From CAVZAB01 sp963773155 (GTDB taxonomy: Bacteria > Pseudomonadota > Alphaproteobacteria > Rhizobiales > Beijerinckiaceae), in assembly GCA_963773155.1 (NCBI GenBank), contig CAVZAB010000010.1, positions 62,001 to 126,000 on the forward strand: DNA of 64,000 bases, given 5' to 3'. The notes under the pieces are model-generated. The model saw nothing but the letters and a program-made list of their open reading frames with translations. It did not search any database and had not been told where the DNA came from. Numbering within the stretch: position 1 is the stretch's first letter; the number at the start of each line of letters is the position of its first letter. Both the position numbers and the translations under genes were made by a program. Positions 36,698 through 44,852 of the stretch are shown here, piece after piece.

Positions 36698-37840
36698 ATG
36701 ACTAGTTTGAGTCGCGCGACATTCGCGGATCGTCGTAACGTCCTTCGTGGCGGAGGCACATTTGCTTTAGGAAGTCTTGTCTCGCTCCTGCTCTTCAACA
36801 GCAAGGCCGTCGAAGCACAGGCCCTTAGTAGTGTTCCTCCAGAGATCGATCAGCTATCGGTTCGAATCGTGACCGATAGTTACCAAATTGCCGTCACGCC
36901 CGATAGCAAAGTCGGAAATGTAGAGATTAAGCGATTTGGATTTGCCGTTGGCGATCATCCTCCAGAAAAAGCTCTCCTTAGCGAGTTCGGCCTCTCACTA
37001 TTTGCGACTTCCCAACGCGGAGCCGAGAGCCGCAATGTACTGATAGATTTTGGCTATACGCCACAAACGCTCCTGAACAACCTGAACCTTCTTGGCATGG
37101 ATGCAGCTTCAATCCATGCTCTCGTCCTTTCACATGGGCACTATGACCATTTTGGCGGCCTGGTCGGATTTCTTAGCCATTTCGAGGGCAAGTTGAAGCC
37201 AAAACTGCCTATCTATTTAGGTGGCGAGGAATGCTTCTGCGCCCGCCAATGGCTGGCGCCGCCGATGAAGGGAGACTTCGGAGCGCTTGATCGAAGCGCC
37301 ATCGAGAGCGCCGATTTGTCTGTCATGTTCTCGCCCGGGCCTGCCGTTGTAGCAGATCACGGCTTCACCACTGGGCGGATCGATCTTAGTTCCTTCGAAA
37401 AGGTCCTTTCACCTAGCTCGATGAAAATCGGCAAAATTGGAGCTTTCGGCTGCTATCCGGAGGAGTTCTCGGAAGACGAGCGCCAAAAAGGCACTATACC
37501 GGACCAGTTTCGTCATGAGATTGCAACCGCCTTCAATCTAAGAGGACGGGGGCTGGTCGTTCTATCCTCGTGCAGCCACCGGGGGGTGGTCAATATTGTG
37601 AAACAGGCTCAGAGCGCATCAGGAGTTCAAAAAGTCCACGCTGTCATAGGAGGCTTCCATCTCGCACCTCAGAAGGAAGACTACGTGCGCGAAACGGTCA
37701 AAGCCCTGGGTGAGCTCAATCCGGATTATATCGTCCCACTTCATTGCAGTGGCGAGCCTTTTTACGAACTTATGAAGGCTGAGATGCCCACAAAGCTGCT
37801 GCGCGGTTTCACCGGCACAGAGTTCGTCTTTCATGCATAA
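36698..37840 (+). CDS. Exported MBL-fold metallohydrolase
   Basis: A 380-residue metallo-beta-lactamase-fold protein. The start at 36698 follows GAGGGAGG and gives a Tat-type signal (DRRNVLRGGGTFALGSLVSLLLF). The zinc site motif is VLSHGHYDHFGG, with later ligands in SSCSHRGVVNI, IGGFHL and PLHCSG. The arrangement resembles the family annotated as beta-ribofuranosylaminobenzene 5'-phosphate synthase-like/MBL hydrolases of archaeal type, for which export is unusual. The substrate is unknown. An upstream in-frame extension to 36536 lacks a ribosome site. Confidence 0.85.
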   Translation: MTSLSRATFADRRNVLRGGGTFALGSLVSLLLFNSKAVEAQALSSVPPEIDQLSVRIVTDSYQIAVTPDSKVGNVEIKRFGFAVGDHPPEKALLSEFGLSLFATSQRGAESRNVLIDFGYTPQTLLNNLNLLGMDAASIHALVLSHGHYDHFGGLVGFLSHFEGKLKPKLPIYLGGEECFCARQWLAPPMKGDFGALDRSAIESADLSVMFSPGPAVVADHGFTTGRIDLSSFEKVLSPSSMKIGKIGAFGCYPEEFSEDERQKGTIPDQFRHEIATAFNLRGRGLVVLSSCSHRGVVNIVKQAQSASGVQKVHAVIGGFHLAPQKEDYVRETVKALGELNPDYIVPLHCSGEPFYELMKAEMPTKLLRGFTGTEFVFHA

Positions 37841-38075
37841 ACGCGGATGGTACCAGTCGCGACGCTAAACGAACCGATCGATGGGACCCATTTATTCCTA
37901 TTAGGAGGATCGCCGTCTAAGGAATGCACGAGCGGATAAGTGATTGCCCCTTCAAGACTCATGGATGACCGTGGAGGGCCGTTTGTCGAGTTTCGCTTCT
38001 GGGCAGCCTCCATGGCGCGGCTGGCAACTTGTGCCGCCTGACAGGTTGTGGGTCCAGCAACAAAGGAGAAAAACA

Positions 38076-38700
38076 ATGCCGAAACGTACGCTCGGAAAAA
38101 ACGGACTTGAGGTCCCTGCCCTCGGACTTGGACTTGGCTGCATGGGTCTAAGCTACGGTGACGGCCCGGCGACAGAGAAGCGGACGGCCATCCAGCTCAT
38201 TCGTGCCGCCTTCGAGCACGGCATCACCTTCTTCGATACTGCTGAGGCCTAAGCACAGGGTGCGAATGAAGAATTGCTTGGCGACGCGCTTGAGCCAATC
38301 CGCGATCAGGTGGTGATTGCAACGAAGTTCGGCTTCCATGGGGGGCGACGCCAATGAGGGCCAGGACAGCCGGCCGGAGCGTATCCCGCGAAGTGGACGC
38401 GACCGCACCGAAGCGGTTGCGGACTGACCGCATTGACCTATTCTACCCGCACCGCGTCGATGCCAATGTGCGGATGGAAGCCGTGACCGGCACGGTCAGA
38501 GAGCTTATCGGCGAAGGCAAGGTGAAGCATTCGGCCAGTCCGAGGCAGGCGTCGAGTCGACCCGCCGCGCCTATGGCGTGCAGCCCGTGGCAGCCCTGCA
38601 GAGCGAATATTCGCTGTGGTGGCGCGAGCCTGAAAAGGAGATCCCGCCCCTGCTCGGAGAGCTTGGCATCGCCTTCGTACCCTTCGGCCCGACCATTCTT
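38076..38700 (+). pseudogene. Aldo/keto reductase pseudogene
   Basis: The start after AAAGGAG reads MPKRTLGKNGLEVPALGLGLGCMGLSYGDG, the normal AKR N-terminus, to ITFFDTAEA, then a TAA replaces the catalytic-Tyr region (normally AYGP). The frame resumes as NEELLGDALEPIRDQVVIATKFGF, stops again, shifts to KRLRTDRIDLFYPHRVD and VRELIGEGKVKH, and shifts again to GVQPVAALQSEYSLWWREPE. At least one stop and two frameshifts, with the last third missing. Confidence 0.85.
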
Positions 38701-38840
38701 TGCTTTGCGTGGTTTTTGGTGGGCTCATATCCAGCGCACCGGCATCTGCGGGTTATCCAGATAACATAATCAATGATATGCCTTGTTAGGACCGATAGGA
38801 AGTCCAGGATATCTGTGGCAAGACATCGGTGGGTTAGGCG

Positions 38841-39047
38841 ATGGCCCGGTTAGGCAATGTGGTTTACTGGACGGCATGTGCAGTGGCCGTTGGCTGCATT
38901 TTTCTTAGCCTATTAGGCTTTGGGGTAGACCTATTTCACTTAATTCAAGACGAGCCTAGTAAGGCTGATAATATTTTTATGCTTGTCTTCGGCGTTTTCG
39001 TTTGGGTTGTTGGTCGTGCTCTCAGGTACGCTCTGGCAGGCCGTTAA
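38841..39047 (+). CDS. Small two-helix membrane protein
   Basis: A 68-residue protein: MARLGNVVYWTACAVAVGCIFLSLLGFG, a polar loop with DEPSKADN, then IFMLVFGVFVWVVGRALRYALAGR. Two helices with the loop outside are expected. Similar small proteins of unknown function are common in Hyphomicrobiales. A GGCG precedes the ATG. Confidence 0.6.
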   Translation: MARLGNVVYWTACAVAVGCIFLSLLGFGVDLFHLIQDEPSKADNIFMLVFGVFVWVVGRALRYALAGR

Positions 39048-39119
39048 ACAAACGGAATTAGAAACCGAGTCCCGGCCGGTTAACGCATTGATTTTCAAGA
39101 TATGCAAGGGTATCCGTTT

Positions 39120-39779
39120 TACTTGCCCATCCTACCGCGGCGTCGCGGCGACTGACTTTGCGGCAATGGGCGTGTCGCGTTCGTTGAAATGGCCGGAGGC
39201 TGCGAATTCCGTGCTGATAGCGCGACTGCAGCAGGATGTGTCTCTTCGAGGCTTTTGCGGCCTTCGACCTTGGCGCCGGTTGCGCGTTTGCCATCTCGGG
39301 CGACCTTCAATTTATGCACCAGCCGGGCCTTTTCAAGCTGTGAAAAGGCGCCGGCGATCTACCTTATGGCAGCCTTGAAGGGATCCGTCGTTTCCGTCAG
39401 ATCATCCCCGCCGCTCGTGATCACCTTCACTGCCCTGGCGGACAGGGTGACGATGCCGAGTTCCTGGGTAATCAAGTCATGGCTAAATCGTGAGGCGACC
39501 ACGACGATGACGGTGCGGGTTCCGTTGGCCTCGACCGCATCGAGGAAGGCTGAGAAGCCCGGCCGGCTTTCTATCGAGTCGGGTGCCAGATGCCGCGGCG
39601 TCATTGAACTCCGCGGCGATCTGATAGCCGGCGCGCCTGGCAAAGGCCTCAATCGACTCGCGCTGACGCTTGTCGCTGTCCTTGTCGGCCCCGACATTGG
39701 CTGCCGAACCCGTCCTGAGATAGGCGAAGCCCTTGGTTTTCTCGTTTTTGCTCACGGCTTGCATCGCTAAACCGAACAC
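39120..39779 (-). pseudogene. Serine recombinase (resolvase family) pseudogene
   Basis: Three frames in order give one resolvase: KGFAYLRTGSAANVGADKDS and QRESIEAFARRAGYQIAAEFNDAAASG (catalytic domain with Ser in the AYLRTGS region), then FSAFLDAVEANGTRTVIVVVASRFSHDLITQELGIVTLS, VKVITSGGDDLTETTDPFKAAIR, then HKLKVARDGKRATGAKVEGRKS. Two frameshifts separate the parts, and the C-terminal DNA-binding region is degenerate. Confidence 0.8.
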
Positions 39780-40137
39780 GATGGCCGGGATTGCAAGCGC
39801 AAAGGCTCACTCGCAGGCCATCGATGCACTGATCGGCTGCGCTGGCCTGCTGTATCGAGGCCTATCGTGGTCCGGAGTCCGGCCGAGCCGTGTCGCTTGC
39901 CCGTTCGCTCGTCGATACGGATAGGGCTACTAGCATAGGGCTGTGCACCTGGACGCTCGCCGCCGCCCGGCCAGATCCCCGGCGCTCGCCTGTTGAGCTA
40001 TATCGCCATCGGCTTGCTTGGCCGGCGGCATGGAAACGGCTGCGGGCGGCAGGCTAACGCTGGCTCAGATTATTTTGTTCCGTATGTCGCGGCTCACTCT
40101 CAAAATTTGTCCCGAGCAGTAGAACTGCCTGCATCAG
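39780..40137. other. Intergenic stretch without recognised gene
   Basis: About 360 bases between the resolvase pseudogene and the short hydrophobic ORFs; nothing recognised. Confidence 0.35.
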
Positions 40138-40248
40138 ATGATGGAGGCAGTCATTCTCATCCGCATCGTCGTAACCGTCCTGGCATTGCTGGCCGCGCTT
40201 GATGTTTTGGCAACGATTGCTTCGTTGGCGACACTTCCATTGGACTGA
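40138..40248 (+). CDS. Putative 36-residue hydrophobic peptide, first of a related pair
   Basis: ATGATGGAGGCAG opens a frame for MMEAVILIRIVVTVLALLAALDVLATIASLATLPLD, one long hydrophobic helix with a final Asp. A related shorter frame follows 90 bases later (40338), sharing the GGAGGCAG start and the end A-S-L-A-x-L-(P)-L-D. Tandem small hydrophobic ORFs are a hallmark of type I toxin families and of small membrane peptides; which applies here, if either, is unknown. No clear ribosome site. Confidence 0.35.
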   Translation: MMEAVILIRIVVTVLALLAALDVLATIASLATLPLD

Positions 40249-40269
40249 TAGCGTGGCGAACAAAATGGC

Positions 40270-40632
40270 CCTTCATTGCATGTGCGATTTCGCACATCGG
40301 ATCACTGCAAGAGTAATAGTTTGCTAGCGTCAAATCGGTGGAGGCAGCCTTCATGATTGCGATCCCGGGGCTCAACGTGTTCGCCGCCGTTGCTTCGCTG
40401 GCGGCGCTTCTGGATTGATGGGGCATTCGTTGGGAGTATTGGCTTAAGCCTGCTCCGTCGCAGCCAAAAGGATCTAGAATATGAGTGGCACCGACCACTG
40501 ACGCAGTGCCCCCACACGCCCTGTGGCCGGTGCCGGGGGCCGCCTGTTGCCCCAGCGCGATGGGCGGCTCCGCAGCTCAGAGCATAATCGCCAAATCTGG
40601 CGCGGCGCTGTGCGATTGGTTACAAACTCGAC
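40270..40632 (+). repeat. Repeat module, copy B (contains two-hairpin repeat copy 3)
   Basis: Contains ATGTGCGATTTCGCA and ATCGG (about 40277), GGTGGAGGCAGCC (40337), the two-hairpin repeat at 40487-40571 and the terminal GCTGTGCGATTGGTTACA block to about 40632. Same order as the module at 21.34-21.73 kb. Confidence 0.65.
40338..40418 (+). CDS. Putative 26-residue hydrophobic peptide, second of pair
   Basis: A GTG frame encoding VEAAFMIAIPGLNVFAAVASLAALLD, closely resembling the end of the frame at 40138 (V-A-S-L-A-A-L-L-D versus I-A-S-L-A-T-L-P-L-D). An internal ATG is five codons in. It lies inside repeat module copy B; the equivalent frame in copy A is broken. Confidence 0.3.
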   Translation: MEAAFMIAIPGLNVFAAVASLAALLD

Positions 40633-41042
40633 CCGCTCATGCCGACGACCGCAGTCTTGTTCATCCACGCCACCCATGGAGGCCGCAAGTCATGGAAATA
40701 GTCGGCGTAGCATCGGCAATAATTCGAGATCGGGCTCTTAGAATAGGCGCCATATCAGTCTCCTCCGTGCTTGGTCTCTCGACTTATGGCTCTCCTGGCT
40801 CTCCTCGCCGGCTTTCGCCTGATAATCCGGTAACGAATATCGATGAACTCTGGCTCGAGACCTGACGAGACCGGCGCGGGATTTGTGCGAGTCTTTTTAG
40901 CTTCCTCAGTTATATAGCCAATCCCGCCTCCGCGAGGCGGGTTCTTGCTTACTTCAATTATGAACGCCTGGTCACGTGTATAGCCACGCGGACGAGGAAT
41001 GGATACGTTGTGCATCCTACCATTAGTCAAAAATAGGAGAAA

Positions 41043-41354
41043 ATGATGACAAAATTTGCACTTTATGTTCCGTTGCAGGCGAAACCGGGCAAGGAGAAGC
41101 AGGTTGCAGAATTTCTACTTTCCGCCGTACCCCTGGTTGACGCTGAGCCTGGCACAATCTCTTGGTTCGCGATTCAAGAGGGTCCGTCCTCCTTTGCTAT
41201 CTTTGACACCTTCGACGACGAAGCCGGCCGCGACGCGCATCTCAATGGGAAGGTTGCTGCGGCATTGATGGAGAAGGTCAAAGCAGCCGATCTGTTCGCT
41301 AAGGCACCGGAAATCCATAAACTTGGCATTCTCGCAGACAAGCTTCCAAAATGA
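41043..41354 (+). CDS. Antibiotic biosynthesis monooxygenase (ABM/YgiN-like) protein
   Basis: A 103-residue ferredoxin-like-fold protein: FALYVPLQAKPGKEKQVAEFLLSAVPLVDAEPGTISWFAIQEG, FAIFDTFDDEAGRDAHLNGKVAAALM and LFAKAPEIHKLGILADKLP, all typical of ABM-domain proteins that act as cofactor-free monooxygenases or as small dimeric stress proteins. AGGAG precedes the MM start. Single gene. Confidence 0.85.
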   Translation: MMTKFALYVPLQAKPGKEKQVAEFLLSAVPLVDAEPGTISWFAIQEGPSSFAIFDTFDDEAGRDAHLNGKVAAALMEKVKAADLFAKAPEIHKLGILADKLPK

Positions 41355-41692
41355 GGGTCCTCTAACGCCGAACCTTGGCAGGGTTCATTTCAAAGGCGTT
41401 GACTGGATAGCCTCTGGCGAATTGGGCAGGGCAATCCAGTCCGGCCCCCATTATTCGATTGTCGAATAATGGCCGCTGCTACACCCCGTCAGCAACGTCG
41501 TGCGACACACCTTTTTAGGTCTGCCCGCCGGAATCTCAGGGACCCTCGCCTAAAACTTGATAGGCGATATTCACGCCGCCGCTATCGGCTTATCGGGTCT
41601 CTGGTTGCATGCGCGCTCGCTCGAATTTTCAAGAACGGAGCGTTCAGGGGATATGCAACCTCCCCTCATTTTCGCCGTGGCGACGCCCCCTT
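41355..41692. other. Intergenic region with perfect inverted repeat
   Basis: About 340 bases between the ABM gene and the convergent RTX-type pseudogene. A perfect 11-bp inverted repeat (CCATTATTCGA and its complement, 3-base loop) lies at 41448-41472. No T-run follows, so it is a weak terminator candidate. No gene seen. Confidence 0.5.
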
Positions 41693-42700
41693 TCACACCA
41701 ACAGGAAATGATTGGCATCGAAATGCAGCGATGCAAGCTTGACGCCGGTCAGGGTAATCGTATCTGCCGAATTATGCGGGTCAGTGATGACGGTGCTGGT
41801 GACGCCACCGGACACGACTTGTTGGGCATCGTTCACGATAGCAGCTGGGCTTGATCCAAATGCAGACTTATCCAGTTCAATGATATCCTTGGCTACGTTG
41901 AAGTTCGTAGTGGTATCCTGGCCGAAGTTGCCCGTGAACACGAACGTGTCGGTGCCCTTGCCCCCGGTAAGCGTGTCGCCAGGCCCTCCAATCAGAACGG
42001 CTGCGCCATTGGTTGCAACGAGAATGTCGTTACCAGCGCCCCCGTCCAGTACTGCACTGTGGCCTCCCGGCGCGGTGAATGTGGCATTGGCCGTTCCGCC
42101 GAGATACGTCGAGCCGGCTGCTGTCACGACCACTGTCAACGTCGAGGTCGCCGTGCCGCCTTGGCCGGTGCTGTCGGTGTAGGTGAAGACGTCCTGGACT
42201 ACACCACTGGCCGGCAGGGTAGCGCTGCTGGAAGCTGCGTAAGTGTTGTGGCCATCGGCGTACAGTGCCGGGGAACCGTAAGTTCCAGCAACGGCAACGC
42301 TCACATCGGCGGTCAGACCGTTGACCGCTGTCACGCTCAATGTATCGCTGGTATCGCCAGTGGGAAGCGCGTCATTGGCGAGCACTCCATGCGCGGCATC
42401 GGCACTGATCGTCGTCCCAACCGTCGCGCCGGTCCTGTCCGGCGTGACCGTGGGGTTAGCAGCAACTTGAAAACCGGTACCGGTAATTTCAAACACCGTA
42501 CCGATGCCATTCAGACCACTCGGATCTGCACTTGCACCACCGACCTGCGTTGTTCCGAAGAGGTCGCCCGCCGCGTCTGGTCAGGCCGCTTAGCGGGTAA
42601 CCGCCGTTGGTACCATTGAAGGTCACCAGAGTTGTCGGCGTGCTATTGTTGCCTGTGTCGGTCTTGGCGATTTCAAACACCGTGCCGCTGTTTAGGCCAA
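41693..42700 (-). pseudogene. RTX/VCBS-type secreted repeat protein, truncated and frameshifted
   Basis: The C-terminal 267 residues (41693-42496) contain a VCBS-like domain (GVLANDALPTGDTSDTLSV, DVFTYTDSTGQGGTATSTLTV) and a calcium-binding nonapeptide region (VLDGGAGNDILVATNG, GGPGDTLTGGKGTDTFVF), ending like type I secreted proteins. Upstream in another frame lies SGTVFEIAKTDTG and LVTFNGTNGGYPLSGL, a repeat of the choice-of-anchor (TIGR03803) kind. Two missing bases near 42578 separate DAAGDLFGTTQVGG from it. The N-terminus before 42700 is replaced by unrelated sequence, so only the tail of a larger protein remains. Confidence 0.75.
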
Positions 42701-42865
42701 GACTCGGTTGGCTCGCTGCCAGAGCCTGTCCTCGGAATTGTTGCTTTCTTAGGTTGCTTTCCTTGTTTGCGAGTTCGCTGCGGCTTTCGGACCGACTTCC
42801 TGCCTGGGCCCATTGATTTACCCTCTGGGTGCACCGTGGATTAAACATCGCCGCGTCGCTGAGTT

Positions 42866-43165
42866 TCACAGCGCTTCCTGGGACAGCGCGGTATCGACTT
42901 GGGTCTTGCCATATTGGTTCGCTTCTATGATTTCTGTGACGAGGCGGTCGAGTTCTTCCAACGCAGCGCGTTTTTGGGGAAGATAGTCATGCCGATCATA
43001 GACAGACCGCCGCAATTCCCCGAATCGCATGACCGAGTACACGTTCGGCAATCTCGTTGGCGACGCCCGCCCGGCTCATCAGAGATCGGGCGGTTCGGCG
43101 GAGGTCGTGCAGCCTCCAGCCCTTGACGCCGCTCGTCTCGTCTAGAGAAGAAAATGGGTCCCATC
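42866..43165 (-). pseudogene. Tyrosine integrase C-terminal remnant
   Basis: One frame encodes GVKGWRLHDLRRTARSLMSRAG and ANEIAERVLGHAI (box II HxLRR and the LGH motif). The next frame gives VYDRHDYLPQKRAALEELDRLVTEII, which carries the catalytic Tyr and the usual C-terminal helix. A frameshift lies between the two. The N-terminal half is missing. Confidence 0.75.
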
Positions 43166-43182
43166 TTGGATACAAATGAGAG

Positions 43183-43211
43183 ACAGCTCGAAAAAGCTCG
43201 CCTGATGCCGC
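43183..43211 (+). repeat. 29-base direct repeat, left copy
   Basis: ACAGCTCGAAAAAGCTCGCC and the following ATGCCGC recur with one mismatch at 44210-44238. The pair flanks about 1 kb containing the HdeA/B-like gene. Confidence 0.6.
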
Positions 43212-43544
43212 TATAGGCCCTGGCGCCTGACGTTCATTGTGGCTTGCTTCATTGCTCTTCTCGGCTTCCTGATGTTCGGAATCATCCTTTTTCGGTGGGG
43301 CGCCTTGGTCACACCCAGACATTCGACCTGGCCAAACAATTACGGATCTCGACACCAGGCGGAAGGCGCCGCTATATGGCAAGTCCAGAATTGCACTTCC
43401 GGAAGCCTCGCAACTCTCAGCCGAGGTACTCCTCTGGAACCGCATCTGAAACTGACGACGAACGCGTCTTTCTTGCTTCGGGCTACTGCAAAATATATGG
43501 TCACTCTGGCAATATTGATGAACAATGAGAAGGGGACTCAAAGG

Positions 43545-43895
43545 ATGCTAAAATACGCGATCGCAGCTACTGTGGTGGCCTTGACTTCGACCGGGGCATT
43601 CGCACAGGTCAAATTGAGTACCTACGAGGACAAGAATGGAGGCATCGACGTCCAGAAACTAACCTGCGCACAATTGGCGGGGACGTTTCAGGAGGACGCG
43701 GACTTCTTGGCTGTCTGGTATAGCGGCTGGTATAATGGGCTTGCTAAACACCACGTCATATATCCTGAAAGGGCAAAGGAAGCCGAGCATCGCATCATTG
43801 TGTATTGCAAAGCCAATGCAGACACGACGGTCATTAAGGCAATCGATGTGATCTTTAATCAGATGCGCAAAGAGCTCGGTATCAAGTTAAAGTAG
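43545..43895 (+). CDS. HdeA/HdeB-like periplasmic protein
   Basis: A 116-residue secreted protein with signal peptide MLKYAIAATVVALTSTGAFA. The mature part VQKLTCAQLAGTFQEDADFLAVWYSGWYNGL matches the HdeA/HdeB acid-stress chaperone family (L.C.ela.......la.Wl.Gyyng), with a second Cys in RIIVYCKANADT that would form the family disulfide. GAAGGGGA precedes the ATG. In Enterobacteria these proteins protect periplasmic proteins at low pH; in alphaproteobacteria related proteins are common and less studied. Confidence 0.7.
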   Translation: MLKYAIAATVVALTSTGAFAQVKLSTYEDKNGGIDVQKLTCAQLAGTFQEDADFLAVWYSGWYNGLAKHHVIYPERAKEAEHRIIVYCKANADTTVIKAIDVIFNQMRKELGIKLK

Positions 43896-44852
43896 ACTGG
43901 CGTCTACCCTCGGGCTCTGCCCCCTAAATCCGCCGCGGCGCGGCTGTTCCTTCGTTAGCAGGACCGGCTTGCGATCATCGTGCCGAATTTCTTTTTTTGT
44001 CGGTCGCGCCGCAACGGCCGCTTTCCTTAGCCTCGCGGTTTGGCAAACGCCTTTGTTGAACGGGCTGCTCGGCGGTGTCAGTCGTGCAGGCAAGCCAATC
44101 GACCTCGCCCGAATTGACGCGAAACAGACTAATGTCGGTCATCCTGCCGCCTCCGGATGTGGTCGGCCAGACGCGCCCCGGTTGGGTTGGGACAACCAGC
44201 TGCGGGATGACAGCTAGAAAAAGCTCGCCTGATGCCGCGCGCTCGCGCCGGACAAGTAGCGGCGTCAATTCTGCCTAAGATGTTGCAATCACACGCTCTG
44301 ATATGGTAATTTGATACCGTAACATGTTGTGGCACCGATCAGAGCTCCAACCGGTCTACCTCTCCCCGCGTAGCACGACACCCAGAACGCCCTGGACCGA
44401 TGATGCTAAACCAAAAACTTGCAAGTCAGCGAGAAAATTGTGCGGGTCTATACAGCTGCCCCAGATGCCGTTTTCTAGCAGGCTCAAAGTTGATCTTATA
44501 CCCCCGAACATGCAAGTTTTGACTGTGGGCCGCTAGTCGGCACGGCGGGCTGCCGACAACGGGGCGGGTAATTGACGCGTTTGGGGTTTATGATTCGGTG
44601 TATCCTGCTTCCTTCGCCTCACTGGCAGCGTTGCAATGCCCTTTGATCGTCTTACCACAGTTGTGTGCAGCGCCCCTAGCGCGGTAGTTTGATTGGCGCC
44701 GGTCTAGCCCTTAGCGGCGGACTGAGACGCAACTTGGCCGTCTGCAGCAAATTTACGAGGATGGCACGGAACACCTGCGCGGGCTTTGCAATTCTTGCCG
44801 ATGGCTAGCAGCTCGTTCGAAAAGTAACATATGATTGCCAATTAAATGATTA
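43896..44852. other. Long intergenic region
   Basis: About 960 bases between the HdeA/B-like gene and the ABC transporter. It holds the right copy of the 29-base direct repeat (44210-44238). A minus-strand frame around 44000-44268 reads naturally in places (AASGELFLAVIPQLVVPTQP, GGGRMTDISLFRVNSGEVDW) but has no start signal; possibly debris. Nothing else recognised. Confidence 0.4.
44210..44238 (+). repeat. 29-base direct repeat, right copy
   Basis: Second copy of the repeat at 43183-43211, one mismatch (CTAG for CTCG). Confidence 0.6.
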
